Origin: Circinella umbellata | Taxonomy: Eukaryota > Mucoromycota > Mucoromycetes > Mucorales > Lichtheimiaceae | Assembly (NCBI GenBank): GCA_025093555.1 | Contig: JAIWNF010000005.1 | Span: 682,001-746,000 of the forward strand | DNA: 64,000 nt | Direction: 5' to 3' | Shown here: in pieces, positions 13,672 to 25,906 of the stretch | How positions within the stretch are numbered: the first letter of the stretch is position 1 | Layout: every line of letters begins with the position of its first letter | Notes under the pieces: model-generated | What the model saw: only the letters and a program-made list of their open reading frames with translations | Databases searched by the model: none | What the model was told of the DNA's origin: nothing | Position numbers and translations under genes: made by a program

Positions 13672-14100
13672 GTGGTATTTTTGCATCACCTTATACTGGA
13701 TTAGAAGTAGGGGGAGAATCATGGCAACTTTTATGGAAATGGATTTCTATACTGCAGCTGCTGTTGATCGTATAGAAAAAAAGTTATATTCCTGAAGAAG
13801 GAGATCAACAACCTTTTCGATATTTACCTGATCAAATCGATTTAGCTACTCATTTACCAAAACGTATTTTAATTACTGTTGGAGAAAATAAAGTATTATT
13901 AGATGAAGCGAGTTATTTATCATCTTGTGCACGTCATGGAGCAATTCATGTTACATTATTACAAGCTCCTAGACGCATTCATCTTTAGTCCATGTTACCA
14001 GATATTTTAGTAAAAGATATATATGTTCGACAAAATGCAGTAGATCATTTATTTAGCATTGTTGAACAACGTATTCGACCTGAAAAATATTATTCTTCTC
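13672..14100 (+). pseudogene. Broken alpha/beta-hydrolase (hormone-sensitive-lipase-like) C-terminal fragment
   Basis: A canonical acceptor (TTTACAG) precedes a frame reading GGIFASPYTGLEVGGESW. After a stop at about position 13774 it continues as IPEEGDQQPFRYLPDQIDLA and LPKRILITVGENKVLLDEA, then a second stop (TAG at 13986-13988) exactly where an active-site-like His-Ser-Trp segment would be expected, and then SMLPDILVKD. This is the C-terminal half of the alpha/beta-hydrolase-3/steryl-acetyl-hydrolase type: the DEA acidic residue region is present, the nucleophile half is missing. Around 13760-13800 a neighbouring frame reads AAAVDRIEK, suggesting one-base indels. No start codon or upstream exons are found, so this is a truncated pseudogene, not a functional gene. 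Confidence 0.7.
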
Positions 14101-15569
14101 ATTTATATATCATTCAATCATTTTATTATTATTATTTTACTTCTTGTAGCAGTAAACCAATCTCTGCTCTCCCCTTCCTCTTTACTTTAGTAGTAACAGG
14201 ATAAAAATTATTATCATCACAATCATAATAACTTTTTAAATCAGATCTAACTCATGCCCCGCCTTTATAAAGACAAAAAAAGTGACATCAAGGCACGTAC
14301 GGACGACGCCCAATGGGGCCAGAAAAATCCAGGTTAAAAAAAAGTGGTGCCAGTAACATAAGGTAGTGCCCACCATTTATTTTATTTTTTGGCACACCAC
14401 ATCTTGCTGTGACGTAACAAGAATCTTTTTGCGCTGTGCCAGTAACAAAAGTATATGAGAAAGGGAAACACAAGTTACCCAAAAATTGTCCATCGATATT
14501 GTTTCACACAGCAACTCCGAAAAAAAAGCACAGACCCTTTTGTTTTTGAGAAAGGAAACAAAGAAAAGAGTTAGCAGATATAATTTAGTTTCAAAGAAAC
14601 AAGTTGTTTATTTGTGTCCCAGAGATACTTTAATTGAAATTTTGTAATTAAATCCTATTGTGCCAAATGTGCCAAAACTTCCCATGGTAATCGCTTGTGG
14701 TTGATTAATTCCTGTATCTCTTCTTAAGTAAAACGTAAAAACATACTTATAATTTACATACCTTTGGAATATTAGTAGCACTATGTAAAACGTGAAATGG
14801 GACATTATATGCTACGTAATATATTTTGTTGAATGAATAAAGACGTAGCCGCATAGCATACAATACTGCAAAGAAAAAAAACATCCAGCGTTGCTTCAAT
14901 GAAAGATACTGTATAATATATGGATATATATATTATGTACAATGACATTTCGTTAAATCAGTGTCAATGTTTGAACCTGTTCAACCTTTATAAGGTTAAT
15001 CTGATAGATACAGAATATGTTGTAAGACTTACATATTAGAAAAGAATTAGTAGATTAAGCTGGTATAATTATACGTTAGTCTTTATACTGCGCTTAAAAC
15101 ATTTGATAATAAAATAACTAGTATATATTTATAATATATTGACAAGAGATGAATCAATCAACAACACAGGATCTATTAATATAGACCATGGTGAGTAAAG
15201 TAACCGTATAAATCCTGTATAAAGATAAATTTTACTTGTACACTCATTTCTTTAATTAATATTATTTAAATATATTACAGCTAAACATACTTTCACCTTT
15301 TACTTACTAAATTATAAATTCCAATAGATGTTCTTTTTTTATATTAGAAAAGTTTTTTTTTTTGTTATATTCATACTATTTTAAATGTGTTCTTGAAAAA
15401 AAAAAAGCTGGTTTTTAAAAAAAAAATTAGGATTCCAAAAAGGGGAAAATACATTTCCCGTTCTTTCGAAACAGCGATCGAGCATAATTTATTTTAGTTT
15501 CCCTTGGTTACTTTCTTAATAACCCTTCTCGCTTCTCTTTCTTTTTTCATAAACCTAAAAATTAAAATT
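14101..15569. other. Intergenic region upstream of the aldo-keto reductase
   Basis: Mostly AT-rich. 14276-14520 is a more GC-rich patch with several GTGCC/GGCAC motifs (for example near 14345, 14370, 14390 and 14440) and may be transposon debris, but no partner end was found. The last 200 bases hold poly-A/T tracts and C/T-rich leader sequence before the ATG at 15570. Confidence 0.5.
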
Positions 15570-17264
15570 ATGTCTTCAGGTCGCGCATTTCAACTGTAAG
15601 TGAGCTTTCTACTTTGTTATTTTTTTTTGTTTCTCGTTAATAATTATATTATATAGCAATACAGGTGCTCTTATTCCTGCAGTCGGTCTTGGAACATGGC
15701 AATCCAAACCTGAAGAAGTGTATCAGGCTGTTTTGACAGCTATTAAGGCTGGGTACGTAGAATCTTTTTAATTTGACAAAAAAATTATCCTTTATTTTAA
15801 TATGTAATTAAAACCGTTTTTTTATATAATAAATGATAGATATCGTCATATCGATACTGCTTCAGTTTGTATGTTAAATTAAAAACCTTTCTTTTTTTAA
15901 AAAAAAAAACTACAGTATATTAATTCTCATGACTAATGTGAGTCATTTATTATTATAGATCGAAATGAAGCTGCTGTAGGAAAAGCTATTAAAGATTCTG
16001 GTATTCCTAGAAAGGAACTTTTTGTTACCACCAAACTGTATGTTTTATATAATTACTTTACATTTACAACCAAAAAAAAACTAACTTATGTATGTATATT
16101 ATATATATAAAATAGTTGGAATAATAGTCATTCCCCCGAATCTGTAAAAGCAGCACTCGATCAATCACTTGCTAATCTTCAACTTGACTATCTCGATTTA
16201 TATCTTATGCATTGGCCAATGTAAAAAACTATCTTTTATTTTTATTTTGCTACGATAAAGTGTATCATAATGTGTACACGACTAAAAATTGTATATTGTT
16301 TTAATTTTTAGTGCTTTCCAAACTTCTTCACGTACCTTTCCTCGTGATGAAAATAAAAAAATCTTGATCGGTTCAACTGATTTCACTGAAACGTATGCTG
16401 TAAGTAATTATAAAAAAAAAGGTTGTGGGGGGAGATCTCAAAATCTGTAAAAGAAATCACGTAATCAGGTGTAACCTTACATAAAAATTTATTATCTATA
16501 AAAAAAATGTTTAGGCTATGGAAAAACTATTAGGTCCTCGTGTACGTGCTATTGGTGTTAGTAATTTTACTGTTGCTAACCTTGAAAAATTATTGAAATC
16601 AGCAACGATAACTCCAGCTACTGTTCAGGTAATATATAATTTCAGATCATAATCTACGTATAGCCCAAAAAAAAAAAAACAATTACTAAATTTATATTAT
16701 ATTGTTTCCATTGTTTGTTATTAGGTTGAAATTCATCCATACTTTCCTCAAACAGAACTTGTTGATTTTTGTGAAAAACATAACATTCATGGTAAAAAAA
16801 ATACAAATTGACAGACTACGATACTCTTTACTTATTATCATCTACGTATAATAACAAAAATATAAATAGTTACTGCTTATAGTCCTCTCGGCTCGACTTC
16901 ATCCCCGGTGATGCAAGAACAAGTTGTTGTAAGTAATTTTCTTTTATAAAGTTATATATATTATCTGAACTCTATTTCTTATCATTATACGTAAAATTTT
17001 ATTCTTTGAAATATATAGATTGATATTGCAGAAAAATATAAAATATCACCAGCTCAAGTATTATTAGCTTGGGGTGTTCAACGTAATACTTCAGTCATTC
17101 CAAAATCTGTTACACCCTCCCGTATTATTTCTAACTTTCAAGATGTTGTTCTTACCAAAGAAGATATTAAACTCTTAAATGATTTATCAAAATCTGAATA
17201 TGCGGGTCGTTTATTAGATCCGTCTTCTCTTTGGGGTGTTGAAATTTTCCCTTCCAAGTTATAA
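15570..17264 (+). CDS. Aldo-keto reductase
   Basis: Ten exons: 15570-15595, 15657-15752, 15840-15868, 15959-16037, 16116-16220, 16312-16399, 16515-16628, 16725-16791, 16870-16928 and 17019-17264. They join in phase to 302 residues, a normal length for the family. The fold markers are in order: GLGTW near the N terminus, [29 protein letters not shown], and IPKS near the C terminus. The catalytic tetrad is visible as D46, Y51, K76 and H109. The enzyme should be a cytosolic NAD(P)H-dependent reductase of aldehydes or ketones; the substrate cannot be read from sequence. The intron density (nine introns in 909 coding bases, most 60-115 nt) is the highest in the window. Exon 3 ends at 15868 rather than at the earlier GT at 15865, because only that junction restores VYRNE. 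Confidence 0.92.
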
Positions 17265-18509
17265 AGCCTATTATTTTTACCTGCAAAGTTTTAATAGACT
17301 ATTTAGCAATTCAAAAATACTTGAATAAAATATTTTAATTAGCTTAAGAAATATACTCTACTTTAAATGTTGTTTATTATTATTATAATAAGTACTTATA
17401 GTAAAGGGATTGAAATAGAATAGTCTTTGACTTAGGCATTAAAGAATTTAAACATGCCATCTACTTATATAACTGTTATTTATATATACTCAGTAAATTA
17501 TAATAAGTTTACAACATCAGTCTTTTTTTTTCTCTACTTATTGGGGGAAAAAAAGTAGAAAATGTTCTCATTTACTGACAGCGAAATTTCTGTCTTTTAA
17601 TAAAGAACGTGGATACTAATTCAGTAGCTATTGACAATGGATTTTGTCTCTTATAATTGTTTATTTATATCTTTATCTAATTATTACGTACGTACGTATT
17701 ATTATAAATGCTATTAAATAGTTTACGTACACCTTTTCAAGTTGTCATATAAATGATAGAGTGTTTCAATCGTAATGTTTTTTTTATATCCCTTATAATA
17801 TTTTCTTCTTGATCCTACTTATCACTGAGTAGCTATTTCACTGTATATCAAATTTCAGGAATAAAAAAAATACATACATTTGTTAATATCTACGTAGTAA
17901 ATAAGTTGTTACAAAGTATATACCTTAAATAGAAATATGAATTCAAGCGAATTTATTGTATGTGACAAAGAGAGTAGTACTAGTAGTTTATTGGGTAAAA
18001 AAAATAAAGTATAGAAATATATACTCTTTAGACAAGTAATGATCTTTCTATCAAAAATCAATTATATAACAAACCTTCCAATCTAATCTTTTACTCGTAA
18101 TTACTTATTTATACAAATAGTATTATAATAATATAAACTCATTTTTTTTTATGGACGACCTTGAATAACCTGCTTTTTTTTTATTATCATTATTGTTTTG
18201 TTACACCAATTAATAGAGCTGAGTTACTTATTAAAAAAAAAAGAATTGGGTAAAAAAGGGGAAGGTATTTTATTTTTTTTGAGCACGAAAAAAGAAAAGA
18301 GCAGTAATAATAAGAAAACCCTCTTTCTTTCTTTCTTTCTCTCTTACTTCTCCTTTGTCATGACCTTTTTGTATTGAATAATACCCCTTCCTCTTTCATA
18401 TATATATATATACACACACACGTACACTCCTTTTATTTATTTATTTATTTATTTCACCTTCTTCTTTTAAATATACATATATTATAAATAAATTCTAAAG
18501 TCAATCCTA
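17265..18509. other. AT-rich intergenic region
   Basis: No gene seen. It includes a stacked ACGTACGTACGT motif at about 17690, and poly-A/T runs. From 18320 to 18450 there is a CTTT/CTCT tract, a (TA)n/(CA)n run and a TTTA repeat, which probably mark the promoter and leader of the Rax1-like gene. Confidence 0.55.
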
Positions 18510-20123
18510 ATGTCGAACCAACGTCCACCATTCACTAATGAACAATCTACAAAATCTACAATGTCAGCCTACGCACATATCTTGGACGATTTTCCAACAG
18601 ATGGGAGTAGTTCACCACAACGACAATGGAGTATTCGACAAGCAAATAGTCGACTTAATCCACTTGGACTTCACACTGCTTTAGAAAGTGATCTTAATCT
18701 TCATTATCAAGGAACACGAGCAATAGAAGAAGAAGAAAAAATGGGTGTTCACAATAATAATAATAATAATAATGGTATTCCAATGACTATCTTATCTTCA
18801 CCTACGAGTCCTAGACAACAACAACAACAACAACAACAATCTACCAATAATCCCTATTTATCATCTCCACCCATGTCACCTACAAGTTTTAAACATAAAA
18901 CCTATGGATTTAATGATCCATTTGCTGAAGCACCCATGGAAGCATGGCAAGAAATGAAAGATTATAATCTACGAGCGAATGGATTACCTACCTTGGATCA
19001 AATGATGCGTTTGAGAACCTTGACACCACTGACACAATCCAACTTTACAACCTTTTTACGTCGACGCGGTGTTCATCAAAATCTTAATTTTTTACTTGAA
19101 TTGGAAACACATGATAAACTTTGGCATGCTCACATACAAAGTAAGCGTAGACAAACAAGATCCAGTGCAGATCGATTATCCCAATTTTTAGAAAGTGCAG
19201 CAGAAAAGCCAGCCAATACAAAAGATACAATGATGATGATGTATGATCCAAATCATCATCAAGCAAGTCAATATACAGAAACACCGGATACACAGGATCT
19301 TTTACATCAACAACAGTATTTTCCATCAACAGAAGATGATGTACATACAGTAACAGGAAATAATAATCATAATAATAGTAGTACACCTGTATTACCTTCG
19401 TCACGAAATCCTAATGGTAAATCACTGAATCGACATGATTTAGAACAAAATGCAACAAGAATCTATCGTACCTTTTGTTCTCGTCATGATGCAGCACAAC
19501 CTATTCATTTACCCGATGATCATCGTGATGTATTAGATGAATTAATTGAAAAACATCATCGACCTGAACCTATTGTATTTGAATCCGCACGATCACATGT
19601 ATTTGAAGTGCTCAATGTATTTTATTATCCCCAATTTGTGGATAGTGTTTTATATACGAATTTAACTCAAACGAGTGCTCGTATAGCCTTAGTGATTGGA
19701 TTGATATGTTTAATTATTGGTTTTTCTGTTGAATTAAGCTTGATATTTCTGGATCAAGGGTCCATGCGAACGCGTTGGTGGGGTCTTTTACCATTTTTTA
19801 TCGGTTGGACCAGTTTAATTGCTGGATTCTCAGATTTTGCATGGTGGTTAGCTTTTACAGGCAAAAGGTAATGAAAGAAGAAGAAAGGAGGAGGGGATCC
19901 ATCAACCTCCTCCCCAAACAACTCAATAGTTTATTCATTTTATTTTACTTTTTTATTATTTAGTGAAATAAGTTTCTTTGTATTGGAACCTATTCAAGAT
20001 AAAACAGTACTTCATATTCATCGTAAAAGAGCCTTTATTTGGTTAGCATTAACAATTATTCTTGCTATTATTTCATGTATTATTTTCGTATTTATTCCTG
20101 GTTCAAGATTACGTTCATCCTAA
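18510..20123 (+). CDS. RAX1: Rax1-like RGS-domain membrane protein
   Basis: Two exons (18510-19867 and 19964-20123) give 505 residues. The N terminus is Asn/Gln/Ser-rich. A divergent RGS domain starts at about residue 155 (LDQMMRLRTLTPL, then FTTFLRRRGVHQNLNFLLEL). A low-complexity insertion interrupts it, and it resumes at about 310 (LNRHDLEQNATRIYRTFC) and ends near 385 (FVDSVLY). Three transmembrane helices follow at about 393-417, 424-450 and 477-499. This order, RGS then C-terminal membrane helices, is that of yeast Rax1, which marks old cell poles with Rax2 and influences polarity and bud-site choice. The function in a hyphal fungus is inferred. The intron falls in the loop between helices two and three, and the second exon ends with a short basic tail. 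Confidence 0.78.
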
Positions 20124-20981
20124 AAAGATCATTTTCCCTCCCTTTTTTTGATACATGTTTTATCACTGATCCCACTCTCTCCCCCCCCTCCCCTTTTTTT
20201 TCCCTCCTTTTATTCATCATCATCATCATCCATTTTACTGTTTAATATAATATAACCCAACATCTGATATATGTAGTTCTTTTTTTTTGTGCTCTGGTAG
20301 CCGAAAGACGAAAAAAAAAAGATATTTGTTAGTCGTAATAGTAGTTATTTCAAAACTTTTTCTATTTAATTTGTTTTCTTTCGTACATGTTCCTATTATT
20401 ACAATGGTGGGGAAAGAAAATATGAAAACACTATATAAATTATTTGTTCATCATGAACATACACACAAGTAAATAAATGATAATATCGTAACATATAAAG
20501 GCTATATTTATATAGTACTTATATAACCTCTATATGAAAAAGATGACTTATTGGACATATACCATATGTTAATGCCCAGCAAAACAATTAAGGTTTTGTA
20601 CTTGTAACTTTCCTGCAGTCAATTTTCATGCAGTTCTAGTGACCAAACTTTCCCAGGCAAAAAGAAAAAAAACATCGACCAATTATGTAGGAATTTGCTT
20701 ACCCTTTCTTTCCTTAATAAGACAAAGACTGTGGTCCCATTGCAAGTAAGTTAGAGTCTGAGGAGTAAATGAGAAAACTGAAATGAGTTGTATAACTCAA
20801 TATAAATCATATTTTATCAGGAGAGCCATTTAGCTCAATGTGACATTTAGATCACTTTAAAATTCTAAGCTAACAAAAATAAAAATATCACTTTCTGGGA
20901 GCCCCATAATCTGATAACTTTGGTGCTACATACTCAACAACATCAGCTATAACTGCAAATGCGGTCACTTATTACAGCGTT
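20124..20981. other. Intergenic region between the Rax1-like gene and the inverted-repeat element
   Basis: AT-rich with C/T-rich tracts just after the Rax1-like stop, probably its 3' end. 20893-20924 (GGGAGCCCCATAATCTGAT and following) shares a 12-mer and flanking bases in inverted orientation with 47-78. No gene is visible. Confidence 0.5.
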
Positions 20982-22716
20982 GGAAGTTAAATTTGGCAAC
21001 CCAAAATGAAAATGAGCCATCTGAGCGATGTCAAGCCAATTTGGGCTACTCATTTCTAAAAATGGCGTGATGAGTTTTGTCGATATCGTCGTACCGCAGA
21101 AGGTTCCTCATCATCCGCAGCCACTCAAGAGAAAGAAGTAACGGGGATCGATATTGATAGTAATAATAATCGAGTAATTCGTTAGTATCAGACACCAATG
21201 TTTTTTTTTGTTCTTTTTCGTTCGTTACAATAATTCGAAATCAAATATTTGAAACACCAGAACAATTAACAGTATTTGACTGTCGTCAAGGGTCTCCACA
21301 TCGATCGGTCTAAAACAAACTGTAGTCAATGATGAATAAAATGAAAGAATTGTTTTATAAAATGTAATAAGTGAGGTCGGATGGTGGATGGACAAGAAAG
21401 TGAACCAATTTTTTAAATAGTTTTCTTATTCAATTATTTTTTTATATACTTTTCTTATATAAGATTCACTCTTTATTATATGTTACACATTTTTTTTCTC
21501 TACAAAATTTACTTATGATGGGTCTTTTTTATATGATTTATAATGGAAATAAATGATTAATATAAAGCCCTTTATTTAGGAGATATTCATTAATCCTTTT
21601 AATAATATGAATAGGATCAATTAATTACTATGTAATTATAAATGATCTCCTTTCTCCATGATACTTTGATTTAGACCTTCTCGTGGTAGTATCATAAATA
21701 AATTATTAATTTTTTTACATATTGTTAAAACCAAATATAATAATGGCCAAATTTCATGATTTTATTTTTAAGTATTTTTGCAAGGGTAGTGGGAAATACT
21801 ACAATCTATGTTACTAATAAATTGAATGAATCTTTCTTTCTCTATACGTTTAAATAGCTCTTTGGGTTATAACCATTGAAAAAAAAGGATGCTCTATTAG
21901 TTTGTTGTGTTAAAGGCGGAGGAATGAAAAAAAAATATAGTCTATATCAGATTCAATGAAAATAATCTATTAATGCAAGATAAATGGATGACATACGTAT
22001 AAAATGAGAAAAACTACGTAGCGAAGATTGCATATTTTTTTTTTCAACAGACAGCATTGATACACGGGTATGTAAGATCCGTAACTATTCTTTTAAAATG
22101 TTTTCTGATCAATTAGGTGGGTGATTGAGCTCTGGTCTCTGAGAGAAAAATGACGGCATGTAGTATAATATTGATCCACTTGATGATAAATCTAGTAGCT
22201 AACAAGTTATCATAATTATTTATGAAGAGTGATATTTTATAATTATAGAAGAAGCCTTTATATCATTAACTTTGTGAAAGTTATAGTTTGAAAATTATAT
22301 AAAAGTTGTTGCACCTTTTTAAGGTAACAATAAAGACAAGAATTTTGATCCCCTTCAGACAAAATACTGTTGTCGAACCTACATCAAGACGTTCACAGCC
22401 TACTATGAGATGCGACAAGTCTCAAATTTAAAATAAAAAAAGCTCTTGCTTTCTTTATTTTGAAACTTGGACATATACATTTATTTGTCGAAATCTTTTA
22501 TACATTGTGTTTTCACTTTTCTTTTTTCTCTTACATTTCTTTCACAACATAGAAAACATAAAGTGAACAGAGTTATGGGTCATGGAGCCCAGTTAGTTAT
22601 ATATGTTTGACATATCTTGGTTTAAACTCAAATCATGCCATTTTTAGAAATGAGTAGCCCCAAATTGGCTTGACATGGCTCAGCTATTTCATTTTGGGTG
22701 GCCAAATCTAACTTCC
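20982..22716. mobile_element. 1.7-kb non-autonomous element with ~90-bp terminal inverted repeats
   Basis: The left arm (20982-21074) and the right arm (22627-22716) are imperfect reverse complements: both read GGAAGTT(A)AATTTGG-like sequence, ACCCAAAATGAAA, then TGTCAAGCCAATTTGG, GCTACTCATTTCTAAAAATG and a TGA-rich inner end. A few mismatches and one- or two-base indels separate them. The interior (21075-22626) has no open frame above 60 codons, so it cannot encode its own transposase. A short frame from the left arm (21009-21185) is protein-like, with one stop. No clear target-site duplication was found at the outer ends, so the class (DNA transposon, MITE or deleted copy) is open. Confidence 0.65.
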
Positions 22717-22813
22717 CTTATATGATATAGCACTTTTTTTTTTCTCTCACGCTACTTTTTCCTTTAAATTAGTTCCGTAAACTATATTTTTCCAAAAAGT
22801 TTAAACGAATTTA

Positions 22814-23908
22814 ATGACTGATACAATTACCATTGAAGACATTCAAGCAGCCGCTGCGCGTATTAATGTGCATCGAACACCTATTTTAACGAGTACTGCT
22901 ATTAATACACTTGCTTCTGAAAATGCTGGTGCTCCTTTAGAACTTTTTTTCAAATGTGAACCATTACAAAAGACTGGATGTAAAGTATTTTTCTTTTTAT
23001 TATTGCTATTATTTTAAAAATAAAAGAATAGTTTATTAAGACAACAATAACCCTTTTTTTGAATTACATAAGCATTTAAAATTCGTGGAGCTACGAATGC
23101 CGTAGAATTACTGACTGATGTAGAAGCGAGTAAAGGAGTCGTCACTCATTCCTCAGGTAATCATGCTCAAGCCCTTGCTTATGCTGCACGTGCACGTGGT
23201 ATTCCAGCCTATGTTATTATGCCAAATACATCTCCACAAGTGAAAAAGACAGCCGTCAAAGGATATGGTGCCACTGTGATAGAATGTGAACCCACACAAG
23301 AATCACGTGAAACAACAGCACAAAAAATTCAGCAAGAAACAGGAGCCACATTTATTCATCCCTATAATAATCCACATGTCATTGCAGGTCAAGGTACGAT
23401 TGCATTAGAAGCCATTGCTCAAGAACAACGTTCCTTTGATGCATTGATTATACCTGTGGGAGGTGGAGGAATGTTGTCAGGAAATTCCATTGCTACCAAA
23501 GCACTCAGTCCTAAAACATTGGTTTTTGCTGCTGAACCATTGGAAGTCAATGATGCTTTTCAAACATTTACAACCAAAGAAAGGACTCGAAATAAAGTGG
23601 GTGCAAAATCTGTGGCGGATGGATTATTAACCAATTTGGGTGATATAGCTTATTCTGTTGTCATGAAAAATGTGGATGATATCTTTGTTGTCACTGAGAA
23701 AGAAATTATCCAAGCCATGCAATTGATATGGGGTAGAATGAAACTTTGTATTGAACCGAGTGCAGCCGTAGGACTTGCTGTCGTTTTATATAACAAGGCA
23801 TTTCACAGTCGTGTACAAAAAGATTCAATCAAGAGAATTGGTATTATATTATCCGGTGGAAATGTTGATTTTGCTCATGCTATCGATTTATTTGAAAAAT
23901 TTAAATAA
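22814..23908 (+). CDS. Serine racemase / threonine dehydratase-type PLP enzyme
   Basis: Two exons (22814-22979 and 23073-23908) give 333 residues. It belongs to PLP fold type II. The Schiff-base lysine is K58 in KTGSFKIRGA, a motif split by the intron. The phosphate and substrate loop SSGNHAQ is at 82-88. A glycine-rich PLP-phosphate loop (PVGGGGMLSG) lies near 180-190, and SGGNVD near 314-319. The single-domain length, with no C-terminal ACT regulatory domain, fits serine racemase or yeast Sry1 (3-hydroxyaspartate dehydratase) rather than anabolic threonine deaminase, which is about 500 residues. Likely activity is racemisation and/or beta-elimination of serine or a related hydroxy-amino acid in the cytosol; sequence alone does not separate these. 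There is no mitochondrial presequence. The start is the first ATG after a C/T-rich leader, and the short N-terminal arm before the fold (TIEDIQAAAARI) is normal. Confidence 0.9.
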
Positions 23909-24734
23909 TTCACTCTGTCTCACTCACTCATTGTTTTTGGACAGTTCCCCCCTTCTTCTTCTTCTTCTTCTTCTTCCTCCTCCTCCATTTTTTTATCTGT
24001 TTCAATTTATTCAATTGTATTTATATAAACCCCCCCCCGGATCATGATGTAACTTTTAAAAAAAAAGGAAATTGTTTGTTTTCTTCTATGTTTGATCGGG
24101 AAATTAGATCGCGATGGTGGGGGGGAGAAGAAGAAGAGGAAGAAGGCGTGTTTTTTAACACTGTATTTCCTTAAATAAGCTTGTAAACTTGAAACCAAAA
24201 AGTCTTTTTCTCTTTCAAGTTGGATAAAAATAAAGGTAAATTAAATAATTGAATCTGTAATCGAAAATGGGAGGGAAGGTAAAAATTCATGCATAATTAT
24301 TTCCTCAGAATCAAAAGAAATCGGTGTTTTTTAATTTAGATCGGATACTTGTACTTACGTAGCCTCAGTAACAAAAAAAAAATGAAAATGAAAATGGGAT
24401 GTGAATAAATACATAATATGTATATACTATTTATAACATGCTCAAATTGTTTGTTTGTTCATATATTTATATATAAATATATAAATATATGTATTTATCT
24501 AGAATGTTTTTACTTGTTATATATTTTTATATTGGCTTGGCGTAAAATTATGCAAAAAAAAAAGCTGGGTCTAGAGATGTATGCTAAGCATATTTTGAAC
24601 GGGATATTATTTTTAGTTGTCCAAATATTCGGCGCAGTAAAAAAAAAACCCAGGGATTTCTGTTTTCTCTCACAAATAACTTTTTTTTTTTTTTTCTCCC
24701 TTTTTTTTTCTTTTCAATTTTTTTTTTAAAATAA
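23909..24734. other. Intergenic region with CTT/CTC microsatellite
   Basis: Holds a (CTT)n(CTC)n run at about 23950-23985, then AT-rich DNA. The last 60 bases before the Nudix start are a long T-rich pyrimidine tract. No gene or RNA is recognised. Confidence 0.55.
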
Positions 24735-25778
24735 ATGAGTGTTCCCAATCCAACATTTCAACCATCATCAGAATCAATACAACAAGCAGAAAATATTGAA
24801 TATACTAAAAAAGCAAGACACGGCCATGGAAAAGATGTGACAGACCAAAGTGGTGTCCGACAAGTAGCCGGTTGTCTTCCGATTGATCCTGTGAATAGAC
24901 GATTTTTACTTGTTTCTTCAAGAAAGAAAGCAGGAGCATGGGTTATTGTAAGTCAATCATAGATATAAAAAGTTTGTTGGGGAGGGAGGGAGGAGGAAAG
25001 AAGAAGAGATATATATTCATTCATTGATTCATTCATTATTAGCCAAAAGGTGGATGGGAAGAGGATGAAACACAAGAACATGCTGCCTTACGTGAAACAT
25101 GGGAAGAAGCAGGTATTAAAGGTAATATTATAAGACAAATTGGTATATTTCAAGAACGAAAGAAAAAAGGTGTCAAAGCACACCATTGGATATTTGAATT
25201 AGAAATAAGTGAAGTTGTTAAAAAGTTTCCTGAGAAAAAGAAACGTGAAAGACGATGGGTAATTTTCTCTTCTTTTCCTTGGGAGGGAGGGGGGGAGAGA
25301 GAGGTTGGATGATAATAAACTAAATGATTTTGTTATAATATAGTTTACATATGATGAAGCGTTAATTGCAACAAAATCAGCTTATTTACATGATGCTATT
25401 CGACTATCAAGTCTTAATCCTGCTATTACTTCACCTCCAAATAATAATCCATCCACAATACAAGATCAATCTAGATTGAGTAATAGTAGTAGTAGTGGAT
25501 CTCAACAACAACAACAACAAATACATCCACCTTCTCCACCACCACCACTACCACCATCACAGCAACAACAACCTCAATTTCAACAACAACAACAACAACC
25601 TCAATTTCAACAACAACAACAACCTCAATTTCAACAACAACAACCACCACCATTACAAGAGCAACCACCACCATTACAACAACAACAAAATGAACTTCCT
25701 CCTTCTCCTCCTCATGTTGAAACTGGTAAAAAATCATTAGGCAAACAATTAAAGTCATTGTTTCAAGTTAAAAAATAG
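24735..25778 (+). CDS. Nudix hydrolase, diphosphoinositol-polyphosphate phosphohydrolase type, with Gln-rich tail
   Basis: Three exons (24735-24947, 25043-25258 and 25344-25778) encode 287 residues. A complete 23-residue Nudix box starts at G74: G-x5-E-x7-R-E-x2-E-E-x-G-I, with the metal-binding REx2EE (R88 E89, E92 E93) intact. It is preceded by AWVIPKGGW, as in the DIPP/Aps1 branch that removes phosphate from diphosphoinositol polyphosphates, diadenosine polyphosphates or polyphosphate. The catalytic domain ends near residue 170 (YDEALIATKSAYLHDAIR). The last ~115 residues are low complexity: poly-Gln, poly-Pro and repeated PQFQQQQQ units coded by CAA runs, closing with a basic GKQLKSLFQVKK. 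The tail probably varies in length between strains. The stop is 128 bases from the 3' end of the convergent ADP1 gene. Confidence 0.88.
25528..25689 (+). repeat. CAA/CCA trinucleotide repeat inside the Nudix gene
   Basis: Runs of CAA interrupted by CCTCAATTT give three near-identical PQFQQQ units and Pro-rich spacers. Being made of triplets, length change keeps the frame. Long trinucleotide runs of this kind also occur in NPR3, in a different gene context. Confidence 0.8.
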
Positions 25779-25906
25779 AATTTTTCATGATCCCTTTCTT
25801 TATTCCCCTTTCCCTCTCCCTCACCTCCTTTTTTTTAAGAAAACAAAATTCATTGTTTTTATTATCATTATTATAAATATTTAATAAAGCTTTTTTTTTT
25901 TGTTGT

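Noticed and set aside
25471..25758. Minus-strand frame rich in Val and Glu across the Nudix tail
   Set aside because: It is the antisense shadow of the CAA/CCA repeats; the plus strand has a complete, spliced Nudix gene.
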